In this document: positions 55,289 through 64,000 of the stretch, one piece after another
Numbering within the stretch: the first letter of the stretch is position 1
How the letters are laid out: the number at the start of each line of letters is the position of its first letter
Assembly (NCBI RefSeq): GCF_007556605.1
Contig: NZ_VJND01000007.1
Span: forward strand, 62,001 to 126,000
Direction of reading: 5' to 3'
Origin: Tepidimonas sediminis
Lineage (GTDB): Bacteria; Pseudomonadota; Gammaproteobacteria; Burkholderiales; Burkholderiaceae_C
Length of the DNA: 64,000 bases
Program-made: the position numbers and the translations under genes
The notes under the pieces: generated by a model
Told to the model about the DNA's origin: nothing
Databases searched by the model: none
What the model saw: only the letters and a program-made list of their open reading frames with translations

Positions 55289-56932
55289 ATGACGACCACG
55301 ACGCCCAACGACCCGACGCCGCTGCTGGAGGTGCGCGATCTGCGCGTGGCCTTCGGGGCGCACGAGGTGGTGCGTGGCGTGTCGCTGCAGGTGCGCGCCG
55401 GCGAGAAGGTGGCGCTGGTGGGCGAATCCGGCAGCGGCAAAACGGTGACGGCGCTGTCGCTGCTGCGGCTGCTGCCGCAGGCGCGGCTGAGCGGCACGGT
55501 GCGGCTGGACGGCGAGGAGCTGCTGACCGCCCCGGAGCGCCGCCTGCGCGCGCTGCGCGGCGATGCGGTGGCCTACATCTTCCAGGAGCCGATGACGGCG
55601 CTCAACGCCCTTTATCCGATCGGTGAGCAGATCGCCGAGGTGCTGCGCGCCAAGCGCGGGCTGCCGAAGGGCCAGGCGTGGGCGCAGGCCGAGGCCGCGC
55701 TGGCGCAGGTCGGCATCGACGAGCCGGCGCGCCGCGCGCGCCAGTATCCGCACCAGCTGAGCGGCGGGCAGCGCCAGCGCGCGATGATCGCGATGGCGCT
55801 GGCCCTGCAGCCGCGCCTGCTGGTGGCCGATGAGCCGACCACCGCGCTGGATGCGAGCCTGCGCGTGCAGGTGCTGGAGCTGCTCGGCGAGCTGCAGCGC
55901 CGCCTGGGCCTGGCGGTGCTGCTGATCACGCATGATCTGCCGCTGGTGCGGCGGTTTGCCGACCGTGTCGCCGTGATGCAGGACGGCACGGTGGTCGAGG
56001 ACGGCTCGGTGGCCGAGGTGTTCGCGGCGCCGCGCCACCCGTACACGCGGCGTCTGCTGGCCAGCCGCCCGGTGCGCGACGTCACCGAGCTGCGTGCGCC
56101 GGCCCCCGACGATGAACCGGTGCTGACGCTGCACGACGTGCGCGTGACCTACCCCGTGCCGCTGCCAGGGCTGCGCGGTTGGTTTCGGCGCGGCCGTTTC
56201 GAGGCGCTGCAGGGCGTTGCGGCCGTGCTGCGCGCCGGGCGGACGCTGGCGGTGCTGGGGGAATCCGGCAGCGGCAAGACGACGCTGGCGCTGGCGGCGC
56301 TCGGCCTGCAGCCGGCACAGGGTCGCATCGAGGTGGCCGGCCAACCGTGGCGCGGCGACGCGCGCGACCGTGCGCTGCGGCGGCAGATCCAGGTGGTGTT
56401 TCAGGATCCGTTCTCCTCGCTGTCGCCGCGGCTGACGCTGGAGCAGATCGTCGAGGAGGGCTTGCGCGTGCACGCGCCGCAGCTGGATGCGACCGCGCGG
56501 CGCGCGCGCGTGGTGCAGGCGCTGCACGACGTCGGCCTGCTGCCGCCACACGCCGGCCCCGAGGAGCTTGCCGCCTGGCTGCAGCGCTATCCGCACGCGT
56601 TTTCCGGCGGGCAGCGCCAGCGCATTGCGCTGGCGCGCGCGCTGATCGTCGAGCCGCGCGTGCTGGTGCTGGATGAGCCGACCAGCGCGCTGGACGTGAC
56701 GGTGCAGCAGCAAGTGCTGCAGCTGCTGCGGCGGCTGCAGCGGCAGCGCCGCTTGGCGTACCTGCTGATCACGCACGACGTCGAGGTCGTGGCGGCGCTG
56801 GCGCACGAGGTGCTGGTGATGCGCCGCGGGCGGGTGGTGGAGGCCGGACCCGCCGAACGCGTGCTGGCCGAGCCGCGCGAGGCGACGACGCGCGCGCTGC
56901 TGGCCAGCAGCGGCTGGTCGCCGCCGGGCTGA
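55289..56932 (+). CDS. yejF: YejF-type duplicated ABC transporter ATPase
   Basis: The 547-residue protein has two ABC domains in tandem. The first (~10-260) has Walker A GESGSGKTVT, signature LSGGQRQR and Walker B LLVADEP. The second (~275-540) has GESGSGKTTL, FSGGQRQR and VLVLDEP. Both halves have complete motifs, so both sites should hydrolyse ATP. It drives the YejABE peptide importer; in E. coli this system takes up microcin C. Start is 4 bp after yejE. Confidence 0.96.
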   Translation: MTTTTPNDPTPLLEVRDLRVAFGAHEVVRGVSLQVRAGEKVALVGESGSGKTVTALSLLRLLPQARLSGTVRLDGEELLTAPERRLRALRGDAVAYIFQEPMTALNALYPIGEQIAEVLRAKRGLPKGQAWAQAEAALAQVGIDEPARRARQYPHQLSGGQRQRAMIAMALALQPRLLVADEPTTALDASLRVQVLELLGELQRRLGLAVLLITHDLPLVRRFADRVAVMQDGTVVEDGSVAEVFAAPRHPYTRRLLASRPVRDVTELRAPAPDDEPVLTLHDVRVTYPVPLPGLRGWFRRGRFEALQGVAAVLRAGRTLAVLGESGSGKTTLALAALGLQPAQGRIEVAGQPWRGDARDRALRRQIQVVFQDPFSSLSPRLTLEQIVEEGLRVHAPQLDATARRARVVQALHDVGLLPPHAGPEELAAWLQRYPHAFSGGQRQRIALARALIVEPRVLVLDEPTSALDVTVQQQVLQLLRRLQRQRRLAYLLITHDVEVVAALAHEVLVMRRGRVVEAGPAERVLAEPREATTRALLASSGWSPPG

Positions 56933-57049
56933 GCAACCGTCGTCGGAAGGTCGGCCCGATCCACGCCAGCGGTTGTGGTCCAATTCGATCTGGCGCGCCG
57001 TGCGAGCCGCGGCCGCGCGCATCCGGACCACGACGAGGAGACCCGCCCG

Positions 57050-57844
57050 ATGACCCAGCCTGTCGACGCCCAGGCCGACCCCGCCGCCGTTACCCTCGAC
57101 GCGCGCTCGCCGCTGCGCTGGCTCGCGCTTGGTTGGCGCGACTATCGCGCCAATCCGTTGCCGGGATTGCTGCACGGCGGGCTGATGGCGCTGTTCGGGC
57201 TGATTCTGTTGCTGGCGCTGCGCGATCATTTCTGGCTGCTTGCCGGGGCCTTCTCCGGCTTCCTGATCATCGCGCCGATCCTGGCCTCGGGGCTGTACGC
57301 GGTCAGCTGGTACCTGGAGCGCGGTCAGAAGGTGTGCTGCCAGGAGGTGATGGCGCTGTGGGCCTCCGGCGACCGGCGGCTGGTGGCCTTCGGGCTGCTG
57401 CTGGCGCTGGCCGGCACCGGCTGGGTGCTGACGTCGGCGGCCCTGATCACGCTGTGGGCACCGGTGCCGATCGAGCGCCCGGCCGACTTCGTGCGCCACG
57501 TGATGCTGGCGCCGGACCTGGGTCTGTTCGAGGTCTGGCTGCTGCTGGGAGCGTGGCTGGCCGCGCCGGTGTTCGCCTCCAGCGTGATGGCGTTGCCGAT
57601 GCTGGTGGACACGCCGACGCCGCTGTGGCGCGCGGTCGGCGAGAGCTGGCGCGCGGTCGGTGCCCGCCCGGGGGTGATGGCCGCCTGGGCGGTCTGCATC
57701 GCCGTGCTGGTGGCACTCGGGATGGCCCTGGCGATGGTGGGGCTGGTGGTGGTGGTGCCGGTGCTGGCCTACGCCAGCTGGCACGCGTACCGGGATTTCG
57801 AGCGGGCCGGGCTGATCGAGCCGGTGCGCGCGCAGAGGGCATGA
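57050..57844 (+). CDS. DUF2189 family integral membrane protein
   Basis: The 264-residue hydrophobic protein has about six membrane segments. The SPLRWLALGWRDYRANPLPG start, followed by LLHGGLMALFGLILLLAL, fits the DUF2189 family (unknown function). GAGGAG precedes the ATG. Its stop overlaps the DUF2788 start (ATGATG), so translation is probably coupled. The 117 bp from yejF contains nothing I recognise beyond a possible promoter. Confidence 0.85.
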   Translation: MTQPVDAQADPAAVTLDARSPLRWLALGWRDYRANPLPGLLHGGLMALFGLILLLALRDHFWLLAGAFSGFLIIAPILASGLYAVSWYLERGQKVCCQEVMALWASGDRRLVAFGLLLALAGTGWVLTSAALITLWAPVPIERPADFVRHVMLAPDLGLFEVWLLLGAWLAAPVFASSVMALPMLVDTPTPLWRAVGESWRAVGARPGVMAAWAVCIAVLVALGMALAMVGLVVVVPVLAYASWHAYRDFERAGLIEPVRAQRA

Positions 57845-58065
57845 TGGAAGGATCGCTGTTCGGTTATTCGGAGGCGCAGATCGCGCAGTTCGGCCTGACG
57901 TTCGGCGTCGGCGCCTTCATCCTGTACATGCTGTTCATCGTGTTCAACCTGGCGCGCGAATCCAAGGCCGGCAAGTTCGGCACCTTCATCCTGTTTCTGG
58001 TGCTGTCGCTGGGCATGCTCGGCTTCATCGCCAAAAATGTGATTCAATGGATCATCGGCCTGTGA
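57841..58065 (+). CDS. DUF2788 family small membrane protein
   Basis: The 74-residue protein has two membrane helices (~16-38 and ~47-71) separated by a short charged loop (ARESKAGKFG), matching the DUF2788 family of small proteobacterial membrane proteins with no known role. The ATG at 57841 overlaps the DUF2189 stop; a second ATG lies at 57844. The close overlap suggests the two proteins act together, an inference only. Confidence 0.82.
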   Translation: MMEGSLFGYSEAQIAQFGLTFGVGAFILYMLFIVFNLARESKAGKFGTFILFLVLSLGMLGFIAKNVIQWIIGL

Positions 58066-58126
58066 TCCGGGCCCCGAGGTCGACCAGGATGTCACAAGCG
58101 GGCGGCGGCCCGCAGGGAGTACGCGC

Positions 58127-60526
58127 ATGGCACCGGGCAGCCACTTCACGATCCCGGGACTCAACACCGACGAGACGTACCGCACCGGCGAGCGAACCGT
58201 GCGTGTTGCGGTGGAGGGCTGGAACGAGCGTGTCGTCGAGGGGGCGCTGCTCGATTTCCAGAGCGGCAGCGGCATCAAGGTGCTGCCGGACGGTCACGCG
58301 AAGGCGCTCGCCCTGCGCTTCAACCAGATCAAGCGGCTGCGCTTCGCCCCGACGGAACCGGTGACGGCGCCGGCTTCCGGCTTTGCCGACGAAGCCCTGC
58401 AGACGTTCGCCGTCCAGCTGCGCGACGGCTCGGTCTACGCCGGACACTGCCACGGCTGCCGCCGTACCCCCGACGGGCTGTGGGTGTTTCCGAAGGTCGC
58501 CGCCGAGGGTGACCCGCAGCGCGTGTTCATTCCGCGCAGCGCGATCACCAACTACCAGGTGCAGCGGGGCGACGGCGGGCTGCTGGTCGACAGCGACTTC
58601 GGGGCGACGCTCTGGCAGGAGGGGGAGGAAACCCCCGTCGAGGCACTCCGCACCAATCCCCCGGCACCGCCGGTGGCCACACTGGATCAGCTGCAGGAGG
58701 CACTCAGGCGCCAGGCCACGCTCAAGCCGGTGCCGATCGGCGAGGCGCTGCTGGGCCTGGGCAAGATTACGCCGGACCAGCTCGCCGCCGCGCTGCAACG
58801 GCAGAAGAGCACCGGCACACCGCTGGGGCAGACGCTGGTCGAGATGGGCCTGATCCAGCCCGCGGACCTGCAGGTGGCGCTGGCGCGCAAGATGGGCTAC
58901 CCGTTCGTCGACGTGCGGCGCTACCCGGTCGACCCCGCGGCGCTGCGGCTGGTGCCGCTGGCGCTGGCCACCCGGCTGCGCGTGCTGCCGATCGCGCTGG
59001 TGGGCGGCGCGCTCGTCGTCGCGATGGCCGACCCGCTGCAGTTCAAGGCGATCGACGAGCTCGAGTTCACCGCGCAGCGCAAGGTGCTGCCGGTGGTGGG
59101 CACGGCCGCCGACCTGCAGGCCCGCATCGGTGAAGCCTACCGCCAGGTCGGGCTGGCCGACGGCCCCGCGGCGCCGGAGATGCCCGCGGGCGGCGCGCCC
59201 GAGGTGGAGGCTTGGCAGCTGGCGGCGGCGCTGGCGGTGGAGCCGGCAGGCGACGGCGCCGAGGAGCGGCCGATCGAGCAGTCCGACAACACGCTGGTCA
59301 AGCTGGTCAACACGATGATCGTGGAGGCTTTCCACCAGCGTGCCTCCGACATCCACATCGAGCCGTACCCGGGGCGCGACAAGGTCGTGATCCGGTTCCG
59401 TGTCGATGGCGAGATGCGCCCGTACCTGGAGCTGCCATCGAGCTACCGCAACGCGCTGGTGGCGCGCATCAAGGTGATGTGCGACCTCGACATCGCCGAG
59501 AGGCGCAAGCCGCAGGACGGCAAGATCCACTTCAAGCGCTTCGGCGGCCTGCCGATCGAGCTGCGCGTGGCCACCATCCCCACCGCCCACGGTCTGGAGG
59601 ATGTGGTGATGCGCATCCTGCAGTCGTCGGCGACGCTGCCGCTCCATGGCCTGCACCTGAGCGCGCGCAACCTGGCGGCGATCGAGCACATCCTGGAGCG
59701 GCCCTATGGGCTTTTCCTGTGTGCCGGCCCGACCGGCTCGGGCAAGACCACGACGCTGCACGCCGCGCTGCAGCGCCTCAACACCCCCAACCGCAAGATC
59801 TGGACGGCCGAGGACCCGGTCGAGATCACGCAGCGCGGGCTGCGCCAGATCCAGGTCAATCCGAAGATCGGCTGGACGTTCGCCAACGCGCTGCGCGCGC
59901 TGCTGCGGGCCGACCCGGACGTCATCATGGTGGGCGAGATTCGCGACCCGGAGACGGCCGAGATGGCCATCGAGGCGTCGCTGACCGGCCATTTCGTGAT
60001 GTCGACGCTGCACACCAATTCGGCGGCCGAGACGGTGCTGCGCCTGCACGACCTCGGTGTCGATCCGTTTTCGTTCGCCGACTCGCTGCAGGGGATCTTG
60101 GCGCAGCGACTGGTGCGGCGCGTCTGCCCGGCCTGTGTGCAGCACGAGCCGCTGAGCCCGGCGCGGCTGGCCGAGCTGCGGCGCGACTACCAGGCGCAGC
60201 TGCCGCCGGACCACCCGCTGCGCGACGATGCCGCCCTGGAGGCGCACTGGCGCGAGCACTTCAGCCGCGACGGCGCGCTGATGATCTCGCACGCGCCGGG
60301 TTGTGCCGAATGCGGCCAGACCGGCTACCGCGGCCGCCTGGCGCTGCACGAGCTGTTGGCCGTCACGCCGGCGGTGCGCCAGCTGGTGCAGACGCGTGCG
60401 CAGCCGGCGCAGATCCAGGCCCAGGGCATCCATGACGGCATGCGCACCCTGCGTCAGGATGGCATCGAAAAGGTGCTGATGGGGCTGACGACCCTGGCCG
60501 AGGTGCGGGCCTCCAGCAACCTGTGA
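58127..60526 (+). CDS. orphan GspE/PilB-type ATPase with extra N-terminal modules
   Basis: The 799-residue protein has a C-terminal type II secretion/type IV pilus ATPase: Walker A GPTGSGKTTT at 534-543, Asp box EDPVEITQRG, Walker B LLRADPDVIMVGEIRDPETA, His box TLHTNSAAET, and a tetracysteine zinc motif (VCPAC and CAEC). A T2SSE_N/MshEN-like domain lies at ~202-345 (PIGEALLGLGKITPDQLAAA and PLGQTLVEMG). Before it are ~200 residues with two similar beta-rich modules (~24-74 and ~93-146) not found in standard GspE or PilB. No pilin, GspF or secretin gene is adjacent. Confidence 0.9.
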   Translation: MAPGSHFTIPGLNTDETYRTGERTVRVAVEGWNERVVEGALLDFQSGSGIKVLPDGHAKALALRFNQIKRLRFAPTEPVTAPASGFADEALQTFAVQLRDGSVYAGHCHGCRRTPDGLWVFPKVAAEGDPQRVFIPRSAITNYQVQRGDGGLLVDSDFGATLWQEGEETPVEALRTNPPAPPVATLDQLQEALRRQATLKPVPIGEALLGLGKITPDQLAAALQRQKSTGTPLGQTLVEMGLIQPADLQVALARKMGYPFVDVRRYPVDPAALRLVPLALATRLRVLPIALVGGALVVAMADPLQFKAIDELEFTAQRKVLPVVGTAADLQARIGEAYRQVGLADGPAAPEMPAGGAPEVEAWQLAAALAVEPAGDGAEERPIEQSDNTLVKLVNTMIVEAFHQRASDIHIEPYPGRDKVVIRFRVDGEMRPYLELPSSYRNALVARIKVMCDLDIAERRKPQDGKIHFKRFGGLPIELRVATIPTAHGLEDVVMRILQSSATLPLHGLHLSARNLAAIEHILERPYGLFLCAGPTGSGKTTTLHAALQRLNTPNRKIWTAEDPVEITQRGLRQIQVNPKIGWTFANALRALLRADPDVIMVGEIRDPETAEMAIEASLTGHFVMSTLHTNSAAETVLRLHDLGVDPFSFADSLQGILAQRLVRRVCPACVQHEPLSPARLAELRRDYQAQLPPDHPLRDDAALEAHWREHFSRDGALMISHAPGCAECGQTGYRGRLALHELLAVTPAVRQLVQTRAQPAQIQAQGIHDGMRTLRQDGIEKVLMGLTTLAEVRASSNL

Positions 60527-60583
60527 CGCGACCCGGGCGCCGCTCCCAGGGGGCCAGGAACCGCCCGGCCGCTTCCAGCCGCC

Positions 60584-61843
60584 TCAGCAGCCGCGCGTGA
60601 TCGGCATCTCCACCTCCGGTGCGCGCACCAGGTGCTTGGCCAGCTCCAGCTTGGCGATGGCGTTGCGGTGCACCTCGTCCGGCCCGTCCGCCAGCCGCAG
60701 CGTGCGCTGGTTGGCGTAGCTGCGCGCCAGCGGCGTGACCTGCGACACGCCGGCGCCCCCGTAGGCCTGGATCGCCCAGTCCAGCACCTGGCAGGCGACG
60801 TTGGGCGCCACGACCTTGATCATCGCGATCTCGGCGCGCGCGGCCTTGTTGCCCACCGTGTCCATCATGTAGGCGGCCTTGAGCACCAGCAGTCGGGCCT
60901 GCTCGATCATGCAGCGCGCCTCCGCGATGCGCTCCTGCCAGACGGTCTGCGCGGCGATCGGCTGGCCGAAGGCGACGCGCTCGTTGAGCCGGCGACACAT
61001 CAGCTCCAGCGCGCGCTCGGCCGCGCCGATCGAGCGCATGCAGTGGTGGATGCGCCCGGGGCCGAGGCGCCCCTGCGCGATCTCGAAGCCGCGCCCTTCG
61101 CCGAGCAGGATGTGGTCGGCCGGCACGCGCACGTCCTTCAGTTCGATCTCCATGTGGCCGTGCGGCGCGTCGTCGTAGCCGAACACCGACAGCGCCCGCA
61201 CGACGCGGATGCCGGGCGTGTCCGCGGGCACCACGATCATCGACTGCTGCGCGTGGCGCGGCGCGTCGGGGTTGGTCTTGCCCATCACGATGTAGACCGC
61301 GCAGCGCGGATCGCCCGCGCCGGAGGACCACCACTTGCGTCCGTTGATGACGTAGTGGTCGCCGTCGCGCTCGATGCGGCACTGGATGTTGGTGGCGTCC
61401 GAGGAGGCCACCTCCGGCTCGGTCATCAGGAAGGCCGAGCGGATCTCGCCGCGCAGCAGCGGCTCCAGCCAGCGGTCCTTGAGCGCCTCGCTGGCGTAGC
61501 GCTCCAGCGTCTCCATGTTGCCGGTGTCGGGGGCGGAGCAGTTGAACACCTCCGCCGCCCACGGCACGCGGCCCATGATCTCGCACAGCGGCGCGTACTC
61601 GAGGTTGCTCAGGCCCTCTGGTGCGCGCGGGGAGTTCGGCAGAAACAGGTTCCACAGGCCCGCGGCGCGCGCCTTGGGCTTGAGCTCCTCGATCAGGCGC
61701 GTGGGCTGCCAGGGGTTGCCGGCGGCACGGTTGGCGGCCACCTCCTCCTCGTAGCGTTCCTCATTGGGGTAGACGTGCTCCTCCATGAACGCCAGCAGGC
61801 GCTCGCGCAGGGCCTGCACGCGGGGGCTGTAGGCGAAGTCCAT
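60584..61843 (-). CDS. acyl-CoA dehydrogenase (ACAD10/11-like)
   Basis: The 419-residue flavoprotein has ACAD motifs: [17 protein letters not shown] near 140, [14 protein letters not shown], the [22 protein letters not shown] region, [20 protein letters not shown], and the C-terminal [14 protein letters not shown] and [10 protein letters not shown]. It should introduce a double bond in an acyl-CoA thioester. Substrate is unknown. GGAG precedes the ATG. It follows an APH-like kinase gene by 31 bp; those two functions are fused in mammalian ACAD10/11, supporting joint action on unusual (for example 4-hydroxy) acyl-CoAs. Confidence 0.93.
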   Translation of the reverse strand: MDFAYSPRVQALRERLLAFMEEHVYPNEERYEEEVAANRAAGNPWQPTRLIEELKPKARAAGLWNLFLPNSPRAPEGLSNLEYAPLCEIMGRVPWAAEVFNCSAPDTGNMETLERYASEALKDRWLEPLLRGEIRSAFLMTEPEVASSDATNIQCRIERDGDHYVINGRKWWSSGAGDPRCAVYIVMGKTNPDAPRHAQQSMIVVPADTPGIRVVRALSVFGYDDAPHGHMEIELKDVRVPADHILLGEGRGFEIAQGRLGPGRIHHCMRSIGAAERALELMCRRLNERVAFGQPIAAQTVWQERIAEARCMIEQARLLVLKAAYMMDTVGNKAARAEIAMIKVVAPNVACQVLDWAIQAYGGAGVSQVTPLARSYANQRTLRLADGPDEVHRNAIAKLELAKHLVRAPEVEMPITRGC

Positions 61844-61874
61844 CGCGGTTCTCCGAGGGGTGGGTCGTGGGGGA

Positions 61875-62945
61875 TCAGCCGAGCCGCTGCGCGAAGCGCC
61901 ACGCCAGCTGCGCCATCGGACGGGCGCCCGCGGCGGCTGCGCGCGCCTGGGTGCTGGAGGCGGTGCCGAGCTCGATGCGCTTGGCGATGCCCTGCAGGAT
62001 GGCGGCGAGCCGGAACGCGTTGTAGGCGAGGAAGAACGGCCAGGCACGCCGCAGCTCGCCCGGCTGCACGAGGCCGGTGGCGGCGCAGTAGCGCGCGATC
62101 GTGTCGTCCTCATCCGGGATGCCCAGCGCCGCCCAGTCCAGCCCGGCGATGCCGCGGAACGTTCCCGGCTCGATGTGCCACGTCAGGCAGTGGTAGCTGA
62201 AGTCCGCCAGTGGATGCCCGAGCGTGGCCAGCTCCCAGTCCAGCACCGCCACGATGCGCGGCTCCGTGGGGTGGAACATCAGGTTGTCGAGCCGGTAGTC
62301 GCCATGCACGATGCTGACGAGCCGTTCGTCGCGTGCCAGCTCCGGCAGGTGGCCGGGCAGCCATGCCATCAGCCGCTCCATCTCGGGGATGGGCTCGGTG
62401 ATGGAGGCCTCATACTGCTTGCTCCAGCGCGCGATCTGGCGCTCGAAGTAGTTGCCCGGACGGCCGAAATCGGCCAGACCGACCGCCTGAACGTCGACGC
62501 GGTGCAGCGCGGCCAGCACGCGCGTCATCTCGACGTAATGGGCGCGGCGCTCCTGCGGCGTCATGCCGGGCAGCGACTGGTCCCACAGCACGCGGCCTTC
62601 TACGTGTTCCATGACGTAGAACGCGCGGCCGATGACGCCCTCGTCCTCGCACAGCGCCAGCATGCGCGGCACCGGCACCTGGCTGCCGGCCAGCGCCTGC
62701 ATGACGCGGAATTCGCGCTCGATGGCGTGCGCCGAGGGCAGCAGCCGTGCCGCGGGCCCGGGCTTGGTGCGCATCACGTAGGTGCGCTGCGGGGTACTCA
62801 GCCGGTAGGTGGGGTTGGACTGCCCGCCGGCGAACTTCTCGATGGCCAGCGGCCCGGCGAAGCCGGGCAGATGCGCCTGCAGCCACGCCTGCAGCGCGGC
62901 GGTGTCGATGGCGTGGTGCGGCGGGGAAGGGGTCTCGGCGTTCAT
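61875..62945 (-). CDS. phosphotransferase family protein (APH-like, ACAD10/11 partner)
   Basis: The 356-residue kinase-fold protein has [13 protein letters not shown] near 35 (glycine loop), [14 protein letters not shown], the catalytic [11 protein letters not shown] near 235, and the metal-binding [15 protein letters not shown]. Homologues phosphorylate 4-hydroxyacyl-CoAs or related alcohols; here it lies directly upstream of the acyl-CoA dehydrogenase. The ATG at 62945 is chosen; a GTG at 62966 adds seven residues. No clear ribosome site discriminates. The Crp/Fnr gene is 43 bp upstream. Confidence 0.92.
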   Translation of the reverse strand: MNAETPSPPHHAIDTAALQAWLQAHLPGFAGPLAIEKFAGGQSNPTYRLSTPQRTYVMRTKPGPAARLLPSAHAIEREFRVMQALAGSQVPVPRMLALCEDEGVIGRAFYVMEHVEGRVLWDQSLPGMTPQERRAHYVEMTRVLAALHRVDVQAVGLADFGRPGNYFERQIARWSKQYEASITEPIPEMERLMAWLPGHLPELARDERLVSIVHGDYRLDNLMFHPTEPRIVAVLDWELATLGHPLADFSYHCLTWHIEPGTFRGIAGLDWAALGIPDEDDTIARYCAATGLVQPGELRRAWPFFLAYNAFRLAAILQGIAKRIELGTASSTQARAAAAGARPMAQLAWRFAQRLG

Positions 62946-62988
62946 GCGGCGATCCGTGACGGACACGGCCGCCCGGCCGTGCCCCGCT

Positions 62989-63744
62989 TCAGGGTTCGGA
63001 TTCGACGATGCGCATCAGGGCCGCGCGATCGCGCACCACCAGGCCGCCCGGCTCGATGCGGATGGCGCCCTCGCGCTCCATCGTCTTGAGCTCCTGGTTG
63101 ACGCGCTGGCGCGAGGCTCCGAGCAGCTGGGCCAGCTCCTCCTGCGCCAGCTGCAGGCCGATGCGTGTCTCCTGTCCGTTGGCCAGGCACGGCACCCCGT
63201 AGGAGCGGCACAGGTGCAGCAGCTGCTTGGCCAGCCGCGCGCGCAGGGGCAGGGTGTTGAGATCCTCCACCAGGCCGAACAGCGTGCGGATGCGCCGCGC
63301 ATGCAGCCGCAGCAGCGCTTCGTACAGCTCGACGTGCTGATCCAGGATCTTGCGGAAGTCGCTGCGCGCCACGCACAGCAGGGTCGTGGCGCCATGGGCG
63401 TAGGCGTCGTGCGTGCGGGCGTCGCCATCGAACATCGCCACGTCGCCGAACCACACGCCCGGCTCCACGTAGGTCAGCGTGATCTGCTTGCCGGTGATGG
63501 AGGTGGAGCTGACGCGCACGGCGCCCTTGGCCACCGCGCTCCAGAAGGCAGGCGGGTCGCCGCGGGCGCAGATCAGGTCGCCGTCCTGGTAACGTTTGAC
63601 GAAGGCGCATCGCAGGATGTCGTGCCGCAGCGAGGGCGAAAGGCTCGAAAACCAGCGTCCGTGGTTGATCGCCTCGCGTTCCTCCATTGTCAGCATCGGC
63701 TCGTCGAGCGGCTGTCGTATGAGCGACTGGATGTTCATGCCCAT
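62989..63744 (-). CDS. Crp/Fnr family transcription regulator
   Basis: The 251-residue protein has a cyclic-nucleotide-binding-like sensor (~30-150, with CAFVKRYQDGDLICARGD and VEPGVWFGDVAMFDG), a dimerisation helix, and a winged helix with LAQEELAQLLGASRQRVNQE near 200-219. Cysteines at the N-terminus are not arranged as an Fe-S ligand set, so this is not a classic FNR; effector unknown. GAGGAG is eight bases before the ATG at 63744. Its position upstream of APH and ACAD genes and after an enoyl-CoA hydratase suggests control of that lipid-catabolic cluster. Confidence 0.92.
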   Translation of the reverse strand: MGMNIQSLIRQPLDEPMLTMEEREAINHGRWFSSLSPSLRHDILRCAFVKRYQDGDLICARGDPPAFWSAVAKGAVRVSSTSITGKQITLTYVEPGVWFGDVAMFDGDARTHDAYAHGATTLLCVARSDFRKILDQHVELYEALLRLHARRIRTLFGLVEDLNTLPLRARLAKQLLHLCRSYGVPCLANGQETRIGLQLAQEELAQLLGASRQRVNQELKTMEREGAIRIEPGGLVVRDRAALMRIVESEP

Positions 63745-63777
63745 GCGGTCGTCTCCTCGTGTGGACCGGCGGCAGCG

Positions 63778-64000
63778 TCAGCGGTATTGCGGGACGCGCT
63801 TGTCCAGGAAGGCCTGGATGCCCTCGCCGGCGTTGGGGTGATGCAGATTGCGCACGAAATGGTCGCGTTCCTCACGCAGCAGGCGCGCCAGTCCGTGCTC
63901 CGGCGCATCGTTGGCCAGCGCCTTGATGCTGGCCAGCGCGTTGGGGGCCTTGGCGTTGAGCCGCTCGGCCAGCGCCAGTGCGTCCGTCAGCGCCGCGCCC
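63778..64000 (-). CDS. enoyl-CoA hydratase/isomerase family protein, C-terminal end only
   Basis: Only the last 73 codons lie in the window; the gene runs off the right edge. The translated end has ALALAERLNAKAPNALASIK, LLREERDHFVRNLHHPNAGEG and IQAFLDKRVPQYR, matching the C-terminal trimerisation helix of crotonase-fold enoyl-CoA hydratases. Active-site residues are outside the window. It is on the same strand as the Crp/Fnr, APH-like and ACAD genes and ends 33 bp before the regulator, so it may belong to their beta-oxidation-like cluster. Confidence 0.85.
   Translation of the reverse strand, partial: GAALTDALALAERLNAKAPNALASIKALANDAPEHGLARLLREERDHFVRNLHHPNAGEGIQAFLDKRVPQYR

Overview
The window is very G+C-rich (about 70% by eye), densely coded bacterial chromosome. 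Gene content and order point to a Burkholderiales betaproteobacterium, probably near Comamonadaceae or the Rubrivivax/Ideonella group. The pointers are the long rpsB-tsf-pyrH-frr-uppS-cdsA-dxr-rseP-bamA-skp-lpxD-fabZ-lpxA-lpxB-rnhB run, carA-leuE-carB-greA, a FixL/FixJ-like pair between folD and aceE, and pobA divergent from an IclR-type regulator. No rRNA, tRNA, CRISPR array, insertion sequence or prophage is visible, and no gap between genes exceeds about 210 bp.

Layout. 1-4.05 kb (+): the 3' end of tex, two tandem HDOD signalling genes and a patatin-like hydrolase. 4.1-7.0 kb: iron-type alcohol dehydrogenase (-), HSL-family esterase and MaoC dehydratase. 7.1-15.5 kb: a YgiQ-type radical SAM protein, pobA (-) with a divergent PobR/PcaR-like regulator and a double-palindrome operator, a lipoprotein nuclease, an acyl-CoA synthetase (-), and a fused NAD(P)HX epimerase/dehydratase (-). 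15.6-31.1 kb (+): sixteen co-directional genes for translation, UMP kinase, isoprenoid/phospholipid synthesis, outer-membrane assembly and lipid A, ending with RNase HII and a SpoU methyltransferase. 31.2-32.8 kb (-): an accessory AAA-ATPase/PD-(D/E)XK protein sits before carA. 33-39.3 kb (+): carA, leuE, carB, greA and a DUF4149 membrane protein. 39.3-43.4 kb (-): folD and a PAS histidine kinase/LuxR-type regulator pair. 43.5-49.5 kb (+): the pyruvate dehydrogenase operon aceE-aceF-lpdA, followed by a diheme cytochrome c4 with an FNR-type promoter. 50.4-56.9 kb: fabI (-) and the yejABEF peptide ABC importer. 57-60.5 kb (+): DUF2189 and DUF2788 membrane proteins and an orphan GspE/PilB-type ATPase with an unusual N-terminus. 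60.6-64 kb (-): a Crp/Fnr regulator upstream of an aminoglycoside-phosphotransferase-like kinase and acyl-CoA dehydrogenase, plus the end of an enoyl-CoA hydratase.

Most of the window is housekeeping. Genes are tightly packed, with many 4-bp ATGA or GTGA stop/start overlaps that suggest translational coupling. The less ordinary material is regulatory DNA (pobA/pobR operator, FNR-like class II promoter, terminator-like hairpins in front of greA and between rpsB and tsf), recent sequence exchange (lipoyl-domain DNA shared by aceF and lpdA, a 27-bp tandem repeat in the NAD(P)HX repair gene), convergent genes with overlapping coding ends, the AAA/PD-(D/E)XK insertion and the orphan secretion-type ATPase. 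I do not see a clear, self-contained undescribed multi-gene system. The best single candidates are the orphan ATPase and the AAA/nuclease gene.
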